From assembly GCF_009866765.1 (NCBI RefSeq), contig NZ_CP019431.1, positions 3,162,001 to 3,226,000 of the forward strand: a DNA stretch of 64,000 nucleotides, given 5' to 3'. Origin of the DNA: Pseudomonas sp. S35 (lineage in GTDB: Bacteria > Pseudomonadota > Gammaproteobacteria > Pseudomonadales > Pseudomonadaceae). The first letter of the stretch is position 1. Each line of letters begins with the position of its first letter. Of this stretch, positions 7,059-19,070 are shown one piece after another. Position numbers and translations under genes: made by a program. The notes beneath the pieces were generated by a model. The model saw only the letters and a list, made by a program, of their open reading frames with translations, was not told where the DNA came from and ran no database searches.

Positions 7059-9299
7059 TCATGCTAGCTTGAAGGGCAGCTGACGTACCGGCTTGCCCGT
7101 AAGGCTCGCGATAGCATTTGCGAACGCCGGTGCCAATGGCGGAAGACCCGGCTCACCCATCCCGGTAGGTGGTTCGGCGCTGGGCACAATGTGGACAGCG
7201 AACTCAGGCATGTCAGTAATGCGTGGAACGCTGAAGTCAGCGAAATTGCTCTGCTGCACAACGCCATCTTTCAGAGTAATGGCGCCGCCCGGTAGGCACA
7301 TCGATAATCCCATCAGGGCAGCACCTTGCACTTGAGCCTCCACGCTGCGTGGATTGACGACGAGATTGCAGTGCACGCCGGCCGTGACACGGTGCAGCAC
7401 GGGCTGTCCGTCCCGCACCGAGGCCTCCACGACGTAGGCCACTACTGAGCTGAAGGACTCGTGCACCGCCACGCCCCAGGCGCGACCCGCAGGCAGTTGA
7501 CGCTTACCGTACCCACTCTTGTCCACTGCCAACTGCAGCGCCGCGATATGGCGCGGACTCTTATCGGCAAACAGCTTCATCCTGTAAGCCACCGGATCCT
7601 GTTTGGTTGCCCGGGCGATGTCATCGAGCAAGGTCTCCATCACGAACGCCGTGTGCGTGGAGCCCACACTGCGCCACCACAGCACCGGCACATTGAGTTT
7701 CGGGTGATGTACGGTAAGGCGCATCGGCAGCGGATAAGGATCGCGCAGACCCTCGGTGGCCGTGGGATCGATGCCGTTCTTCACTCGACCGCCGAACATG
7801 GTGCCAGTGACGATGGATTGTCCGACCAGGACGTGGTCCCAGGCCAGTACCTTGCCGCTATCGTCGAAGCCGATGCGCGCACGGTGCAGGTGCATGGGGC
7901 GGTAGTAGCCGCCTTTGATGTCGTCCTCGCGGCTCCACAGGGTGCGCACCGGCACGTTCAGCCCTGCCGTTCGGGCGGCTTTGGCCACCTCGCACGCCAG
8001 TACCACAATGTCGCAGGTTGCTATGCCGCGCCGGCCAAAGCCGCCGCCGGCCGTCTGCACGTTAATCTGAACCTGATCAGGCTTGAGCTCTAACACGCGT
8101 GCAGCTGCTGCGTTGTCGGCGCCGGCAAACTGAGTGCCCACCCACAAATCGGCGCGGCCTGCGGACAACCGCACCGTGCAATTCAGCGGCTCCATGGGCG
8201 CATGGGCCAAATATGGGAACAGGAACTCGGCGTCCAATTGATGCGGTGCGGTTGCCAATGGCGCCATATCCGCCTCGAAGAGTCTTGGGCCAGGGCGTCC
8301 CGCGAGCTCCCGGTAGTCGGCCAACTGTTTCTCGCTATCAACCTTCTCCACGGTCGACGTATCCCATTGAACCTTGAGCGCATCACGCCCCTGCTTGGCT
8401 GGCCAGTAGCCTTCGGCGATAACGGCAACGCCTTCGGCCCCTCCATCGAGCGGTACGCGCAGCACCGTCTTGACGCCTTTGACGGCGCGGGCCGCGCTGT
8501 CATCCAGCGAAGCAATTTTGGCACCGAACACCGGCGGACGGGCCACTACCGCTGTGACTTGTCCTGGCAAGCGCATGTCAATGCCGAAATTCTGCTGCCC
8601 GCTGCTTTTGGCTTTGGCATCGATGCGGGTGGTGGCCTGGCCGATGATGCGGAAGTCTTTGGGATCCTTGAGCGTGACCTGCTCCGGGACTGGCAATGCC
8701 ATCGCGGCTTCGGCCAGTTCACCGTAGCTTGCTTTACGACCCGCAGGGCCAAACACGGTGCCTGCCTGTGTACTTAGGCTGGCCACATCCACATTCCAGC
8801 GGGTCGCGGCCGCAGCCAGCAGCATGGCCCGTGCGCGGGCACCGAGTTCGCGGTACTGGGTGTAGCTGTTCTTGATTGAATTGGAGCCACCGGTGAGGTG
8901 CATACCGAAACGGGGGTCCTGGTAGGCGATGTCGCTGGTGCCGTTGCGGCTGCGCACCAGGCTCCAGTCAGCATCCAGCTCCTCGGCAAGGATCATCGGC
9001 AGACCGGTCTGTACGCCCTGGCCAAATTCCAGTCGGTTGATCGTCACCGTGACCTCGCCGCTGGGCGCGATCTGCACAAATGCGTTGGGTTGCTGATTCG
9101 GCTTGAGTGGCTCTACTGCAACGCCATTGGCCTGTTGCGCGAGAGCCAGATGAGGGAAGGCGCCAAGCGCCAGGCCGCCGATGCCGAGGATTTTGAGAAA
9201 GCTGCGCCTAGGAAGTGTGGCGTGACCGTCGGCTTGATCGCGCTCAAGCATGTGTTGCAGTGCGCGGGGCAACTCGTCCGGAAAGAGGTCGGTTAACAT
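7059..9299 (-). CDS. Molybdopterin-binding large subunit, IorB-type aldehyde/isoquinoline oxidoreductase
   Basis: 746 residues, typical for the IorB group of the xanthine oxidase family. Near residues 31-50 a twin-arginine signal (PRRSFLKILGIGGLALGAF, ending ALAQ) marks it for Tat export to the periplasm. Cofactor-binding signatures include GGGFGRRG near 420 and the late GMGEPGLPPLAP, whose Glu is the expected catalytic base. It would hydroxylate an aldehyde or N-heterocycle using water as oxygen source and pass electrons to the 2Fe-2S subunit encoded just upstream (12-bp gap). The physiological substrate cannot be read from sequence. A cytochrome c that could accept the electrons is 17 kb away at 26880. 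Confidence 0.9.
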   Translation of the reverse strand: MLTDLFPDELPRALQHMLERDQADGHATLPRRSFLKILGIGGLALGAFPHLALAQQANGVAVEPLKPNQQPNAFVQIAPSGEVTVTINRLEFGQGVQTGLPMILAEELDADWSLVRSRNGTSDIAYQDPRFGMHLTGGSNSIKNSYTQYRELGARARAMLLAAAATRWNVDVASLSTQAGTVFGPAGRKASYGELAEAAMALPVPEQVTLKDPKDFRIIGQATTRIDAKAKSSGQQNFGIDMRLPGQVTAVVARPPVFGAKIASLDDSAARAVKGVKTVLRVPLDGGAEGVAVIAEGYWPAKQGRDALKVQWDTSTVEKVDSEKQLADYRELAGRPGPRLFEADMAPLATAPHQLDAEFLFPYLAHAPMEPLNCTVRLSAGRADLWVGTQFAGADNAAAARVLELKPDQVQINVQTAGGGFGRRGIATCDIVVLACEVAKAARTAGLNVPVRTLWSREDDIKGGYYRPMHLHRARIGFDDSGKVLAWDHVLVGQSIVTGTMFGGRVKNGIDPTATEGLRDPYPLPMRLTVHHPKLNVPVLWWRSVGSTHTAFVMETLLDDIARATKQDPVAYRMKLFADKSPRHIAALQLAVDKSGYGKRQLPAGRAWGVAVHESFSSVVAYVVEASVRDGQPVLHRVTAGVHCNLVVNPRSVEAQVQGAALMGLSMCLPGGAITLKDGVVQQSNFADFSVPRITDMPEFAVHIVPSAEPPTGMGEPGLPPLAPAFANAIASLTGKPVRQLPFKLA

Positions 9300-9311
9300 G
9301 GGAAGCTCCGG

Positions 9312-9785
9312 TCAGGCGAGGGCTTTGGCAGCATCAGCCACCGCAGCTCGGATACGCACATAAGTGCCACAGCGGCAAATATTGCCCGCCATGGCAGAGT
9401 CGATTTCGGCTGCGGTGGGCTGCTTACCCTTGGGTTGGGCTTTGAGGAACGCGGTCGCGCTCATGATCTGCCCGCTCTGGCAATAGCCGCATTGCGCCAC
9501 GTCATGTTTGACCCACGCCTCGTGTACAGCCGTACCGACAGGATCACTGCCATTGGTCGCTGCTTCGATGGTGGTGATTTTGCGACCCTGCGCAGCAACG
9601 ACAGGAGTGACGCAGGAGCGAATGGCCTGGCCATCCAGGTGTACGGTGCAGGCGCCGCATAGTGCTGCACCGCAGCCGAACTTCGTGCCGGTCATTCCCA
9701 GCGTGTCGCGCAGGGTCCACAGAATCGGCGTTCCAGGATCGACGTCAACTGTATAGTCACGGCCGTTGATGTTAAGGACGCTCAT
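9312..9785 (-). CDS. 2Fe-2S small subunit, IorA-type
   Basis: 157 residues. It has two iron-sulfur centres: a plant-type ferredoxin domain with CGAALCGAC near residue 38, and an all-helical domain with CGYCQSG and CRCGTYVRIR near 98 and 135. There is no signal peptide, as expected for a subunit that travels through Tat with its partner. It is first in the two-gene unit with the large subunit and transfers electrons from the molybdenum site to the external acceptor. Confidence 0.92.
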   Translation of the reverse strand: MSVLNINGRDYTVDVDPGTPILWTLRDTLGMTGTKFGCGAALCGACTVHLDGQAIRSCVTPVVAAQGRKITTIEAATNGSDPVGTAVHEAWVKHDVAQCGYCQSGQIMSATAFLKAQPKGKQPTAAEIDSAMAGNICRCGTYVRIRAAVADAAKALA

Positions 9786-9865
9786 AGGAGGTTGCTCTCT
9801 GAGAGGTAAGTCGGATCAATGGTTCAAAATGACCTGTTCGAACGGACGATAGCCGTCTCGTTGGC

Positions 9866-10588
9866 TCATGCGTCAGGCGGCAGGCCCAACAGCTTGCGCA
9901 ACGCTGACGCATCGGTGTTGGCTCGAAATCCGGGGCCGCCTCGCTGGAAGGTGCGCGCGGAAGCCAAGTCGCCGGTGATCACAGGTTCGCTGCCGACGTC
10001 GCGCACCAGTTGCGCAGCGACTTGAAGGGCCTGGGCGTCGTTACTGGCAAGGGGTACACCCAGCTTTTCACCGTCGCGACGCGAGGACGCATTGATCGAT
10101 GTCGCATCGGTTGCACTGAAGGCGCGCACCAAACGCGTCCCGGGAAGGTACTTGGCCGAGGTTTCGCCGACGCCATTGGCATAGGCTTCGCGGGACAGCG
10201 GATTGCCCTCGTCCGGTGGCGGATTGGTCGCATCCAGGACGATCTTTCCGCGCAGGGCCGGTGCCAGGTCGCGCCCGAGTTGGGGCAGGGCGTTGTAGGG
10301 CACGGCGAACAAAATTACCGAACCGAAAGCGGCGGCCTGTTGTGGCGTGCCTGCAGACGCCAGCGGGCCTAGTTGCTTCACTAACGCGTCCAACTCTCCG
10401 GGGTTGCGCGAGGAGAGCATCACTTCATGGCCGGCTTTCACCCAGAGTTGGCCGATTGTGCCTCCGTGTGACCCTGCACCAATCACCGAGATACGCTGCT
10501 TCTCAGCCGCATTAGCGGTCAGGGGGCACAACGCGAAGGTCCAGAATGCAGCGAGTCCAAACACGATGAAGCGTAGAAACGTTGGCAT
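9866..10588 (-). CDS. Exported NADP-binding protein, F420-dependent oxidoreductase-like (copy 1)
   Basis: 240 residues. A Sec-type signal (IVFGLAAFWTFALCPLTANAAE) precedes a Rossmann fold with the dinucleotide motif ISVIGAGSHGGTIGQLW and an Arg-Asn pair (SSRNPGEL) that would hold the NADP phosphate. The family reduces or oxidises F420 or other cofactors; pseudomonads use such proteins for unknown reactions. Export of a nicotinamide-cofactor-binding protein is odd. A second copy is at 23656-24378. Their C-terminal halves are nearly identical while the N-terminal halves differ. Confidence 0.8.
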   Translation of the reverse strand: MPTFLRFIVFGLAAFWTFALCPLTANAAEKQRISVIGAGSHGGTIGQLWVKAGHEVMLSSRNPGELDALVKQLGPLASAGTPQQAAAFGSVILFAVPYNALPQLGRDLAPALRGKIVLDATNPPPDEGNPLSREAYANGVGETSAKYLPGTRLVRAFSATDATSINASSRRDGEKLGVPLASNDAQALQVAAQLVRDVGSEPVITGDLASARTFQRGGPGFRANTDASALRKLLGLPPDA

Positions 10589-10601
10589 GGGATCAATCCT
10601 T

Positions 10602-11699
10602 TCAAACCAGATACTGACCGAAGAACCCCGTCAGCTTTTCCACTGCGGGGCCTACGTATTGCGGCTTGTCATACATGTCGATATGGGTTGCGCCAGGGAC
10701 CAGATGGAGCGTTTTAGGCTCCTTGGCGTTCTTGTAGGCCACTTCGCTGAAGTACAGGCTGTCCGCATTACCACCTGCGATCATCAGTATCGGCCGTGGC
10801 GAAATTGTTTCGACCTGATCAAAGGCGAAGAACGCCATCTGCGCGGGAAGGGCAGAAAACACGGAGCGGCCGGGCGCGTTCGGGTGTTGGCCGCGCGCCG
10901 TGCGGTAATACTCGTAACCTTCCCGGTACATGACCGGGGTGCTGGCGGTGAAATCCTTGCTGGACTCCGGCACTGTGGCCGTCAGGCGAACGGCCTCCCC
11001 ACGCGCTTCGCGGCTGCGCTGCGCCGAGGCGTCTTGCAGCAGTTTCATACGTTCCTCGTAGCTGCGGGAGTTGGCCAAGCCATTGCGGCGCAGATCGCCA
11101 ATATCGGCGGCGCTGACCGTGGCGACGGCCTTGATCCGCTGCTCGGTTTGGGCGGCATTGAGCACGTAACCGCCACCGCCGCAGATGCCCAGGGAGCCAA
11201 TACGATTGGCATCCACTGGCGAAAGGGTGCTCAGAAAATCTATCGAGCTGCTGATGTCATCGACGCGTGCAGCTGGTAGTTCCATCAAGCGCGGTTCACC
11301 GCCACTATCACCCTGATAGGACGCATCGTAAGCCAAGGTAATAAAGCCCTGCTGGGCCAGTCTAAGCGCATACAAGCCTGCGGTTTGCTCTTTGACTCCG
11401 CCGATCGGGTGCGTGATGACGATGGCCGGGTACTTTTTGTTGGCGTCGAATTTGGGCGGTTTGAACAGGTTGGCAGCGATATGGCTACCGGTGTTCCTGT
11501 TAGGGAAAGTGACCCGCTCAATCACAATGTCGTGGGTGTCAGGTTGGCCAATCACCGCGGGACCGCTCGACACTGCTGGTTGAGCAAGGGCCAGGTTTGG
11601 CGTGATCAAGCCTGTGCTTGCGATAGCAACACTGCACAACGCAACCGCTGATGCGCCTATGAAAATGCGGCGATTCTCGTCTACATCGATTTTTTTCAT
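10602..11699 (-). CDS. Alpha/beta hydrolase with Tat-type signal, DLH-like
   Basis: 365 residues. The N-terminus (ENRRIFIGASAVAL...ALAQP) has a twin arginine and a hydrophobic stretch, so periplasmic export by Tat is likely. The nucleophile elbow is G-I-C-G-G-G-G near residue 173, with Cys in place of Ser as in dienelactone hydrolase. The acid and the histidine (ATHIDMYDKPQ) are present near the C-terminus. The stop is 13 bp from the F420-like gene, so the two form an operon. Substrate unknown. Confidence 0.82.
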   Translation of the reverse strand: MKKIDVDENRRIFIGASAVALCSVAIASTGLITPNLALAQPAVSSGPAVIGQPDTHDIVIERVTFPNRNTGSHIAANLFKPPKFDANKKYPAIVITHPIGGVKEQTAGLYALRLAQQGFITLAYDASYQGDSGGEPRLMELPAARVDDISSSIDFLSTLSPVDANRIGSLGICGGGGYVLNAAQTEQRIKAVATVSAADIGDLRRNGLANSRSYEERMKLLQDASAQRSREARGEAVRLTATVPESSKDFTASTPVMYREGYEYYRTARGQHPNAPGRSVFSALPAQMAFFAFDQVETISPRPILMIAGGNADSLYFSEVAYKNAKEPKTLHLVPGATHIDMYDKPQYVGPAVEKLTGFFGQYLV

Positions 11700-12097
11700 G
11701 GCTGACTCCAGGGTCGAGCATCGGGTGTGGATACAAAAAAATTATAGGATGGGGCCCTCCCAGCCGATTGCTCGATCTGTGGAGATGATTGCCTGAAACG
11801 GCGATATTGTTGGAGCGGCTTGAACCATTGCAGAGCGCTCTAACTTGTTTCAATCGGGCGAGAACTCCGCACTCTGCGGCTAATACCTGGAGCGCTGTTA
11901 AGCTCATTCCCCGGTGATGGTCGGAATCGGTTAGGCCATCCATGCCAGAACTAGCGAGGCCAGAATCAGGTAACGCAGCGCTCTCGCGGTTGTCAGAACT
12001 AACAATAAGCTCCAGAGTGGCACCTTCATCACCCTGGTGATCAGGGTGATAGGGGCACCAATGATGGGTACCCAGCGAAGCAATAGCGCCCTCTGCC

Positions 12098-13102
<1,005 letters not shown>

Positions 13103-13208
13103 TCAAGTGCGGTAGCGAATCGCGCTACATCCGCTTCTAATCTTAAGTAGTCGGTGAGTGATTGAGTAGGCGCTATAATCCGAATGGGCTTATATCAGGA
13201 ATAGATAA

Positions 13209-14102
13209 ATGCGTCGGCAAGACTTCAGCGAATTGAACGCCTTCATGGTGGTGGCCGAGGAGCGGAGCTTTACTCGCGCGGCGGGGATTTTGGGCACGTC
13301 CCAATCTACGCTGAGTCAGACGGTCCAGCGGCTGGAAGCACGTCTAGGTTTGCAACTGCTGACGCGCTCCACTCGAAGCGTACTGGCAACAGAGGCGGGA
13401 GAGCGATTGCTGGAAACGTTGAGGCCTGCTTTTTCAGGCATTGATGACACATTGGCAGACCTCACACAGATGCGAGATAAGCCGGCAGGTATCGTGCGCA
13501 TTAATGCCACGGAGCATGTTGCAAGGACGGTTTTATGGCCAGTATTGGCGCGCCTGCTGCCCGACTACCCAGACATTCAGATTGAATTAGTGGCTGAGTC
13601 AGGCTTTGTAGATATCGTTTCTGGTCGTTACGATGGCGGGGTTCGAATCGGGGAGCTCATAGAAAAAGACATGATTGCCGTCTGCATCGGCCCTCCGTTG
13701 CGCATGGTGGCCGTAGCATCACCTGCCTATTTCGCTCGCAGACCTAAACCCCTCAAGCCTCACGATCTTGCGGGTCACACCTGCATCAATCTCAGGCTTC
13801 CCTCATCGGGTGGATTGTATTCCTGGGAGTTTGAAAAAGATGGGCATCCCCTTCGCGTACGGGTCGAGGGAGCTTTTACGTTCAATTCCGGAAGTATGCT
13901 AGTCGCCGCTGCGTTGGACGGCTTCGGGATCGCTTACGTTACCAACGACTATGTTGACCCTCTGATCGCCGATGGTCGTCTGGTAAAGGTACTCGAGGAC
14001 TGGTCAGCCCCATTCGCCGGATACCACCTCTATTATCCTGGGCGAAAGAGCAAGTCTCCGGCCTTTGCACTGGTGGTCGAGGCGCTCCGTTATCGTGGGT
14101 GA
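13209..14102 (+). CDS. LysR-family transcriptional regulator (copy 1)
   Basis: 297 residues. The N-terminal winged helix (LNAFMVVAEERSFTRAAGILGTSQSTLSQTVQRLEARLG, about 10-48) is followed by a periplasmic-binding-protein-like effector domain. It probably controls the divergent aldo/keto reductase through the 109-bp intergenic region. The effector is unknown. Confidence 0.92.
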   Translation: MRRQDFSELNAFMVVAEERSFTRAAGILGTSQSTLSQTVQRLEARLGLQLLTRSTRSVLATEAGERLLETLRPAFSGIDDTLADLTQMRDKPAGIVRINATEHVARTVLWPVLARLLPDYPDIQIELVAESGFVDIVSGRYDGGVRIGELIEKDMIAVCIGPPLRMVAVASPAYFARRPKPLKPHDLAGHTCINLRLPSSGGLYSWEFEKDGHPLRVRVEGAFTFNSGSMLVAAALDGFGIAYVTNDYVDPLIADGRLVKVLEDWSAPFAGYHLYYPGRKSKSPAFALVVEALRYRG

Positions 14103-14795
14103 TAAGTGCTCGCCGCCCGAGCTCAGTGGTCGATGCTTTGCTCGGTTAAGGGGGCGCAGAATAAATCTATGTTTATAACGGCAACCACTAAGGCGCCTGG
14201 AATCCCGTACTTAGTGCAAGATAAAGATAAGCTGTAAATAAAAAGCGTCGCGAGCGAGAAAATAAACCTCATAAATAAGAGGAGGCTTTTTTCAATAATA
14301 AATAGGTGGTTCTCAGCGATAGATAGTTAGGTCATTAAACTCGCCAATATGGCAGCCCCATCTAAACGGTAAAATATGCCTTCGAGCATCTTTTTTCTAA
14401 TGTGGGCGGTCGTTTGAAAACTCTCCAGTGTACTCGATTTTTAGTTGGCAGTTCTCGATGGATAACACAGCTGCGTGTGCATAAACGTGTTTTAGTTTCT
14501 GTGACTTTTTCTCAGCTTCATGTTTCGTATTGGAAGGTTTTACCCATACTGATGTTTATGTGACGGCTGTGAATATTTAGCTCTAGCGATCTGGAAATTC
14601 GTCGTATTGGGCAATATTTATCTCGAACTTGGCAAATAATTATGGGGGGCAGCATTGAAAATAGGCGCGCCTTAAGGGGTGGTGACGCCTGCAGTGGCGT
14701 CTAAATAAACTGTTTTTGAAGTTGGTCAAATGCGCGATGCAATATTGTCGTTGAACCAACTCTAAAACTTACGACTTTTAACTGAGGCATCTCTA
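14103..14795. other. AT-rich intergenic region before the RND operon
   Basis: About 700 bp, clearly richer in A and T than its neighbours. No gene is visible; in particular there is no MexR/TtgR-type repressor, which normally sits upstream of this pump type. Near 14268-14292 a weak hairpin (CCTCATAAATAAGAGG) is followed by a T run and could end the LysR transcript. Confidence 0.5.
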
Positions 14796-15911
14796 ATGCG
14801 AGTCAAACCTGCCCGTACTGCCCTTGCCTCTCTGATTACCTTAATAATATCGCTCAGCGGGTGTGATAACAAATCAGCAGCAACGCCGTCAGTTCCACCC
14901 CAGCCAGTCACCGTTGTCACGCTACGCACCGAGTCCGTAAATCTGTCCAGTGTCTTGCCGGGCCGCACAACCGCCTACCGAGTTGCAGAAGTCAGGCCGC
15001 AGGTCGATGGAATCATTATTAAACGTCTATTCACCGAAGGCGCTGAAATCAAGGCCGGCCAGCAGCTCTACCAAATTGACCCCGCCGTGTACGAAGCCGC
15101 CTTAGACAATGCCCAGGCTAACACCGAGCAGTATCGGTCTTTGGCCAATCGTTATCACCAACTGGTCGACGAGCAGGCCGTCAGCAGGCAGGAATAGGAC
15201 ACGGCACGCGCACAATTAGTCAGGGCGCAAGCCCAGGTAAAAACCGCCCAGATCGACTTGCGCTACACCAAGGTGCTGGCCCCTATCAGCGGTAGGATCG
15301 GGCGCTCCATGGTGACTGAAGGCGCATTGGTTGCGAATGGTCAGATAAGCGCGTTAGCCATCCTTCAACAACTTGACCCTATCTATGTGGATGTCACCCA
15401 GTCGTATGGCGACATGCTCAAGTTGCGCCGAGCTCTTCAAAGTGGCCAGTTAAAGAAGGTGAGCGACGACACGCTAGCGGTGAATCTCACCCTTGAGGAT
15501 GGCAGCGAGTACCCATTGCCAGGTTCACTTGCGTTCTCGGAAGTTTCAGTTGATCAAGCCACCGGCTCCGTGACGCTACGCGCGGTATTCCCTAATCCTG
15601 ATCATCTGCTTCTGCCTGGTGTATTCGTGCATGCACGACTCCCAGCAGGTACAGCAGAGTACGCCATCCTCGCACCTCAGGTCGGCGTGGTGCGCGACTT
15701 GAGGGGCATACCTACAGCCATGGTGGTCACTGTCGACAACAAGGTCGAGCAGCGCGAACTGACGTTGGGCCGCACGACGGGCACCGATGTTCTGGTGGAA
15801 AGCGGGTTAAAGGCGGGCGACAGGCTAGTGATTGAAGGGCTGCAGTTCGTAAAAACTGGCGCTGTGGTCGAGCCCCATGAAGCCAATACTGCCAGTGATA
15901 AACCGGAGTAA
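14796..15911 (+). pseudogene. RND efflux periplasmic adaptor (AcrA/MexA type) with in-frame amber codon
   Basis: Two frames in the same phase, 14796-15197 and 15258-15911, form one 371-codon gene broken by TAG at 15195-15197 (codon 134). The lipoprotein signal ends in the lipobox LSGC. The lipoyl/hairpin domains and the segment RYTKVLAPISGRIG follow the AcrA pattern. In homologues the position after 'VSKQE' is usually Tyr, so a single third-base change (TAT/TAC to TAG) explains the break. The stop falls in the alpha-hairpin that contacts the outer-membrane channel. The second part has no good start. Unless the amber codon is suppressed, no working adaptor is made. The permease gene follows after 3 bp. 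Confidence 0.88.
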
Positions 15912-15914
15912 AAC

Positions 15915-18900
15915 ATGTCGAAGTTTTTCATTGATCGACCGATCTTTGCGTGGGTGCTGGCTCTGGTCGTCATGCTGGTGGGGACGTTATCGATTCTTAA
16001 CCTGCCCATTAACCAATACCCCACCATCGCGGCCCCCGCTGTTGCGATTCAGGTCAACTACCCCGGTGCCTCCGCCCAAACTGTGCAGGACACCGTTGTG
16101 CAGGTGATCGAACAGCAAATGAACGGCATCGATAACCTTCGCTACATCGCGTCGGAGAGCAACTCCGACGGCAGCATGCGGATTATCGTGACCTTCAACC
16201 AAGGTACCGACTCGGACGTCGCGCAAGTCCAGGTGCAGAACAAACTCAACCTGGCTTCGCCGCTGCTTCCGCGCGAGGTGCAGCAGCAGGGCCTGCGGGT
16301 CACCAAATTTCAGCAAAACTTCATGATGTTCATCGGGCTGGTTTCCACTGATGGGAAACTCGGCAAGGAAGACTTATCCAACTACATCGTCTCGAACATC
16401 CAAGACCCGATATCCAGAACGTCCGGTGTCGGCGATTTCCAGGTATGGGGTACCCAATACGCGATGCGGGTCTGGCTCGATCCTGCCAAGCTCAACCAGT
16501 TTCAACTGACGCCGGTCGATGTGACCGAAGCGATTGAAGCGCAGAACGTGCAGGTAGCCTCAGGCTCCATCGGTGGCCTGCCGGCACGCAAGGGCACGGT
16601 GTTCACCGCGACCATCATCGGCAAGACGCGCCTTCAAACCTCCGAGCAATTCGGCGACATCTTGTTGAAGGTTAACAGCGATGGTTCCCAGGTGCGACTG
16701 AGTGATGTGGCCAACATCGGTTTGGGTAGCGAGAACTACAGCATTGATGCACAAAGTAACGGCAGGCCCGCCTCGGGAATCGCGATTCGTCTGGCCACCG
16801 GCGCCAACGCATTGGAAACCGCCAAAGCCATCCGTGCGACGGTGGATCGGCTGAAGCCGTTTTTTCCCGCTGGAGTCGAGGCTATTTACCCCTATGACAC
16901 CACCCCGGTCGTCACCGAGTCGATCAAGGGCGTGGTGTACACGCTGGTTGAGGCAGTCGTGCTGGTTTTCCTGGTGATGCTGCTGTTTCTACAGAACCTG
17001 CGCGCCACGATTATCACCACCATGACCGTGCCGGTGGTACTGCTGGGAACCTTCGGTGTACTGGCCGCAGCGGGATTTTCGATCAACACGCTGACCATGT
17101 TCGGTATGATCCTGGCGATTGGTTTGCTGGTTGATGACGCCATCGTGGTGGTCGAAAACGTCGAGCGGGTCATCGCCGAGGAGCATCTGTCACCCAAGGC
17201 CGCGACGCGCAAGTCGATGGAGCAAATCCAGGGTGCGCTGATCGGTATTGCTCTGGTGCTGTCGGCGGTGCTGCTGCCCATGGCGTTCTTCGGTGGTTCC
17301 ACGGGTGTGATTTATCGTCAATTCTCGATCACGATTGTCTCGGCCATGGTCCTCTCGGTGTTCGTGGCCCTAATATTTACGCCCGCATTGTGCGCGACGA
17401 TGCTCAAACCCACTGACCCGCTGAAGCACGGGCAACCCAAACGCGGTTTTTTCGGATGGTTCAACCGAGGCTTCGATGTCTTTGTGAATGGCTACGAGCG
17501 TGGGGTGGGTCGGATCATCCGCAACAAGGTGCCAGGCTTTGTGGTTTACCTGGTGATTATTGCCGGCATGGTCTGGTTGTTCGCGCGCATTCCCGCCTCG
17601 TTCTTGCCCGCCGAAGATCAGGGGGTGATTTTCACGCAGGTGCAGACACCGGCTAATAGCTCTGCCGAAACCACCCAAAAAGCGCTCGACCGAATGACCC
17701 AGTTTTTGCTGGACACGGAGCAAGGTGAGGGCAAAGCCGTCAGCTCGGTCTTCACCGTAAACGGCTTCAACTTTGCTGGCCGGGGGCAGAACTCCGGAAT
17801 TGCCTTCGTGCTGCTCAAACCCTGGGATGAGCGCGACAGTGACAACTCCGTGTTCAAAGTTGCACGGCGTGCGCAGCAGGAATTCTTGAAATATCGCGAC
17901 GCCATGGTGTTCGCGATTGTGCCGCCTTCTGTGCGGGAGCTGGGCAACGCCACGGGTTTTGACTTCTACCTGCAAGACCAGAACAACGTCGGCCATGAAA
18001 AACTCATGGAAGCCCGTGGCAAGTTCCTTGAGATGGCCGCTCAAAGTCCGATCCTCGCGGCTGTTCGTCCCAACGGTCTGACGGATGAGCCGCAGTACCA
18101 TCTGACCATCGACGATGAGCGCGCCCGTGCGATGGGGATTTCCCTCACAGACATCAACACTACGCTGTCGGTCGCCTACGGGAGCAGCTATGTCAACGAC
18201 TTCATCGACCGTGGCCGTGTGAAGCGTGTTTACGTACAGGGTGACCCGGACTCGCGTAACTCGGCCGAGGATCTGTCGAAATGGTACGTGCGTAATAGCC
18301 AAGGCCGGATGGTCCCGTTCTCGGCGTTTGCCAGCGCCGAGTGGGTGTTCGGTTCACCGAAACTGTCGCGCTACAACGGTGTGTCCGCCGAGCAAATCCT
18401 CGGCACGCCCGCGCTGGGTTACAGCTCGGGGGAGGCCATGGCCGAAGTCGAGCGAATCGCCGGGCAGCTGCCGCCGGGCGTGAGCATCTCGTTCACTGGC
18501 TTGTCTTATGAAGAACGTCTTTCCGGTTCCCAGGCGCCGGCCTTGTACGCGTTGTCGATACTCGTGGTGTTTCTGTGTCTCGCCGCCCTCTATGAAAGCT
18601 GGACGATTCCGATCGCGGTAATTTTGGTGGTGCCCCTGGGCGTGATCGGCGCCCTGATGGCCACCGCCATGCGCGGTCTGTCCAACGACGTGTTCTTTCA
18701 AGTCGGGCTGTTGGTGACCGTAGGGTTGGCGGCAAAAAACGCAATTTTAATCGTTGAATTTGCCAAAGAGTTGCATGAAAAAGGCAGGCCGTTGCTTGAA
18801 GCCACCGTCGAGGCGAGTCGCATGCGTTTACGCCCGATCATCATGACCTCAATGGCCTTCATCCTGGGTGTGCTGCCACTGACCATCTCCAGCGGTGCCG

Positions 18901-19070
18901 GCTCCGGCAGTCAACACGCCATCGGTACCGGCGTGATCGGCGGCATGATCACCGCCACGGTACTGGCGATTTTCTGGGTGCCGCTGTTCTTTGTTGCGGT
19001 GTCGTCGCTGTTTAAAGGCAACCGCACGAAGCAGGACGACATCGCTGCTCGGGCTGAGGCAGGGCAATGA
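15915..19070 (+). CDS. RND multidrug efflux permease, AcrB/MexB/TtgB family
   Basis: 1051 residues, full length. It has 12 predicted membrane helices and two large periplasmic loops. The proton-relay residues are present: the Asp-Asp pair in [14 protein letters not shown] (TM4) and Lys in [15 protein letters not shown] (TM10). It starts [20 protein letters not shown], the HAE1 signature. It exports hydrophobic compounds using proton influx together with an adaptor and an OprM-type channel. Both partner genes here are damaged (amber codon upstream, degraded stub downstream). The permease could still work with an adaptor and channel from elsewhere. Confidence 0.95.
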   Translation: MSKFFIDRPIFAWVLALVVMLVGTLSILNLPINQYPTIAAPAVAIQVNYPGASAQTVQDTVVQVIEQQMNGIDNLRYIASESNSDGSMRIIVTFNQGTDSDVAQVQVQNKLNLASPLLPREVQQQGLRVTKFQQNFMMFIGLVSTDGKLGKEDLSNYIVSNIQDPISRTSGVGDFQVWGTQYAMRVWLDPAKLNQFQLTPVDVTEAIEAQNVQVASGSIGGLPARKGTVFTATIIGKTRLQTSEQFGDILLKVNSDGSQVRLSDVANIGLGSENYSIDAQSNGRPASGIAIRLATGANALETAKAIRATVDRLKPFFPAGVEAIYPYDTTPVVTESIKGVVYTLVEAVVLVFLVMLLFLQNLRATIITTMTVPVVLLGTFGVLAAAGFSINTLTMFGMILAIGLLVDDAIVVVENVERVIAEEHLSPKAATRKSMEQIQGALIGIALVLSAVLLPMAFFGGSTGVIYRQFSITIVSAMVLSVFVALIFTPALCATMLKPTDPLKHGQPKRGFFGWFNRGFDVFVNGYERGVGRIIRNKVPGFVVYLVIIAGMVWLFARIPASFLPAEDQGVIFTQVQTPANSSAETTQKALDRMTQFLLDTEQGEGKAVSSVFTVNGFNFAGRGQNSGIAFVLLKPWDERDSDNSVFKVARRAQQEFLKYRDAMVFAIVPPSVRELGNATGFDFYLQDQNNVGHEKLMEARGKFLEMAAQSPILAAVRPNGLTDEPQYHLTIDDERARAMGISLTDINTTLSVAYGSSYVNDFIDRGRVKRVYVQGDPDSRNSAEDLSKWYVRNSQGRMVPFSAFASAEWVFGSPKLSRYNGVSAEQILGTPALGYSSGEAMAEVERIAGQLPPGVSISFTGLSYEERLSGSQAPALYALSILVVFLCLAALYESWTIPIAVILVVPLGVIGALMATAMRGLSNDVFFQVGLLVTVGLAAKNAILIVEFAKELHEKGRPLLEATVEASRMRLRPIIMTSMAFILGVLPLTISSGAGSGSQHAIGTGVIGGMITATVLAIFWVPLFFVAVSSLFKGNRTKQDDIAARAEAGQ

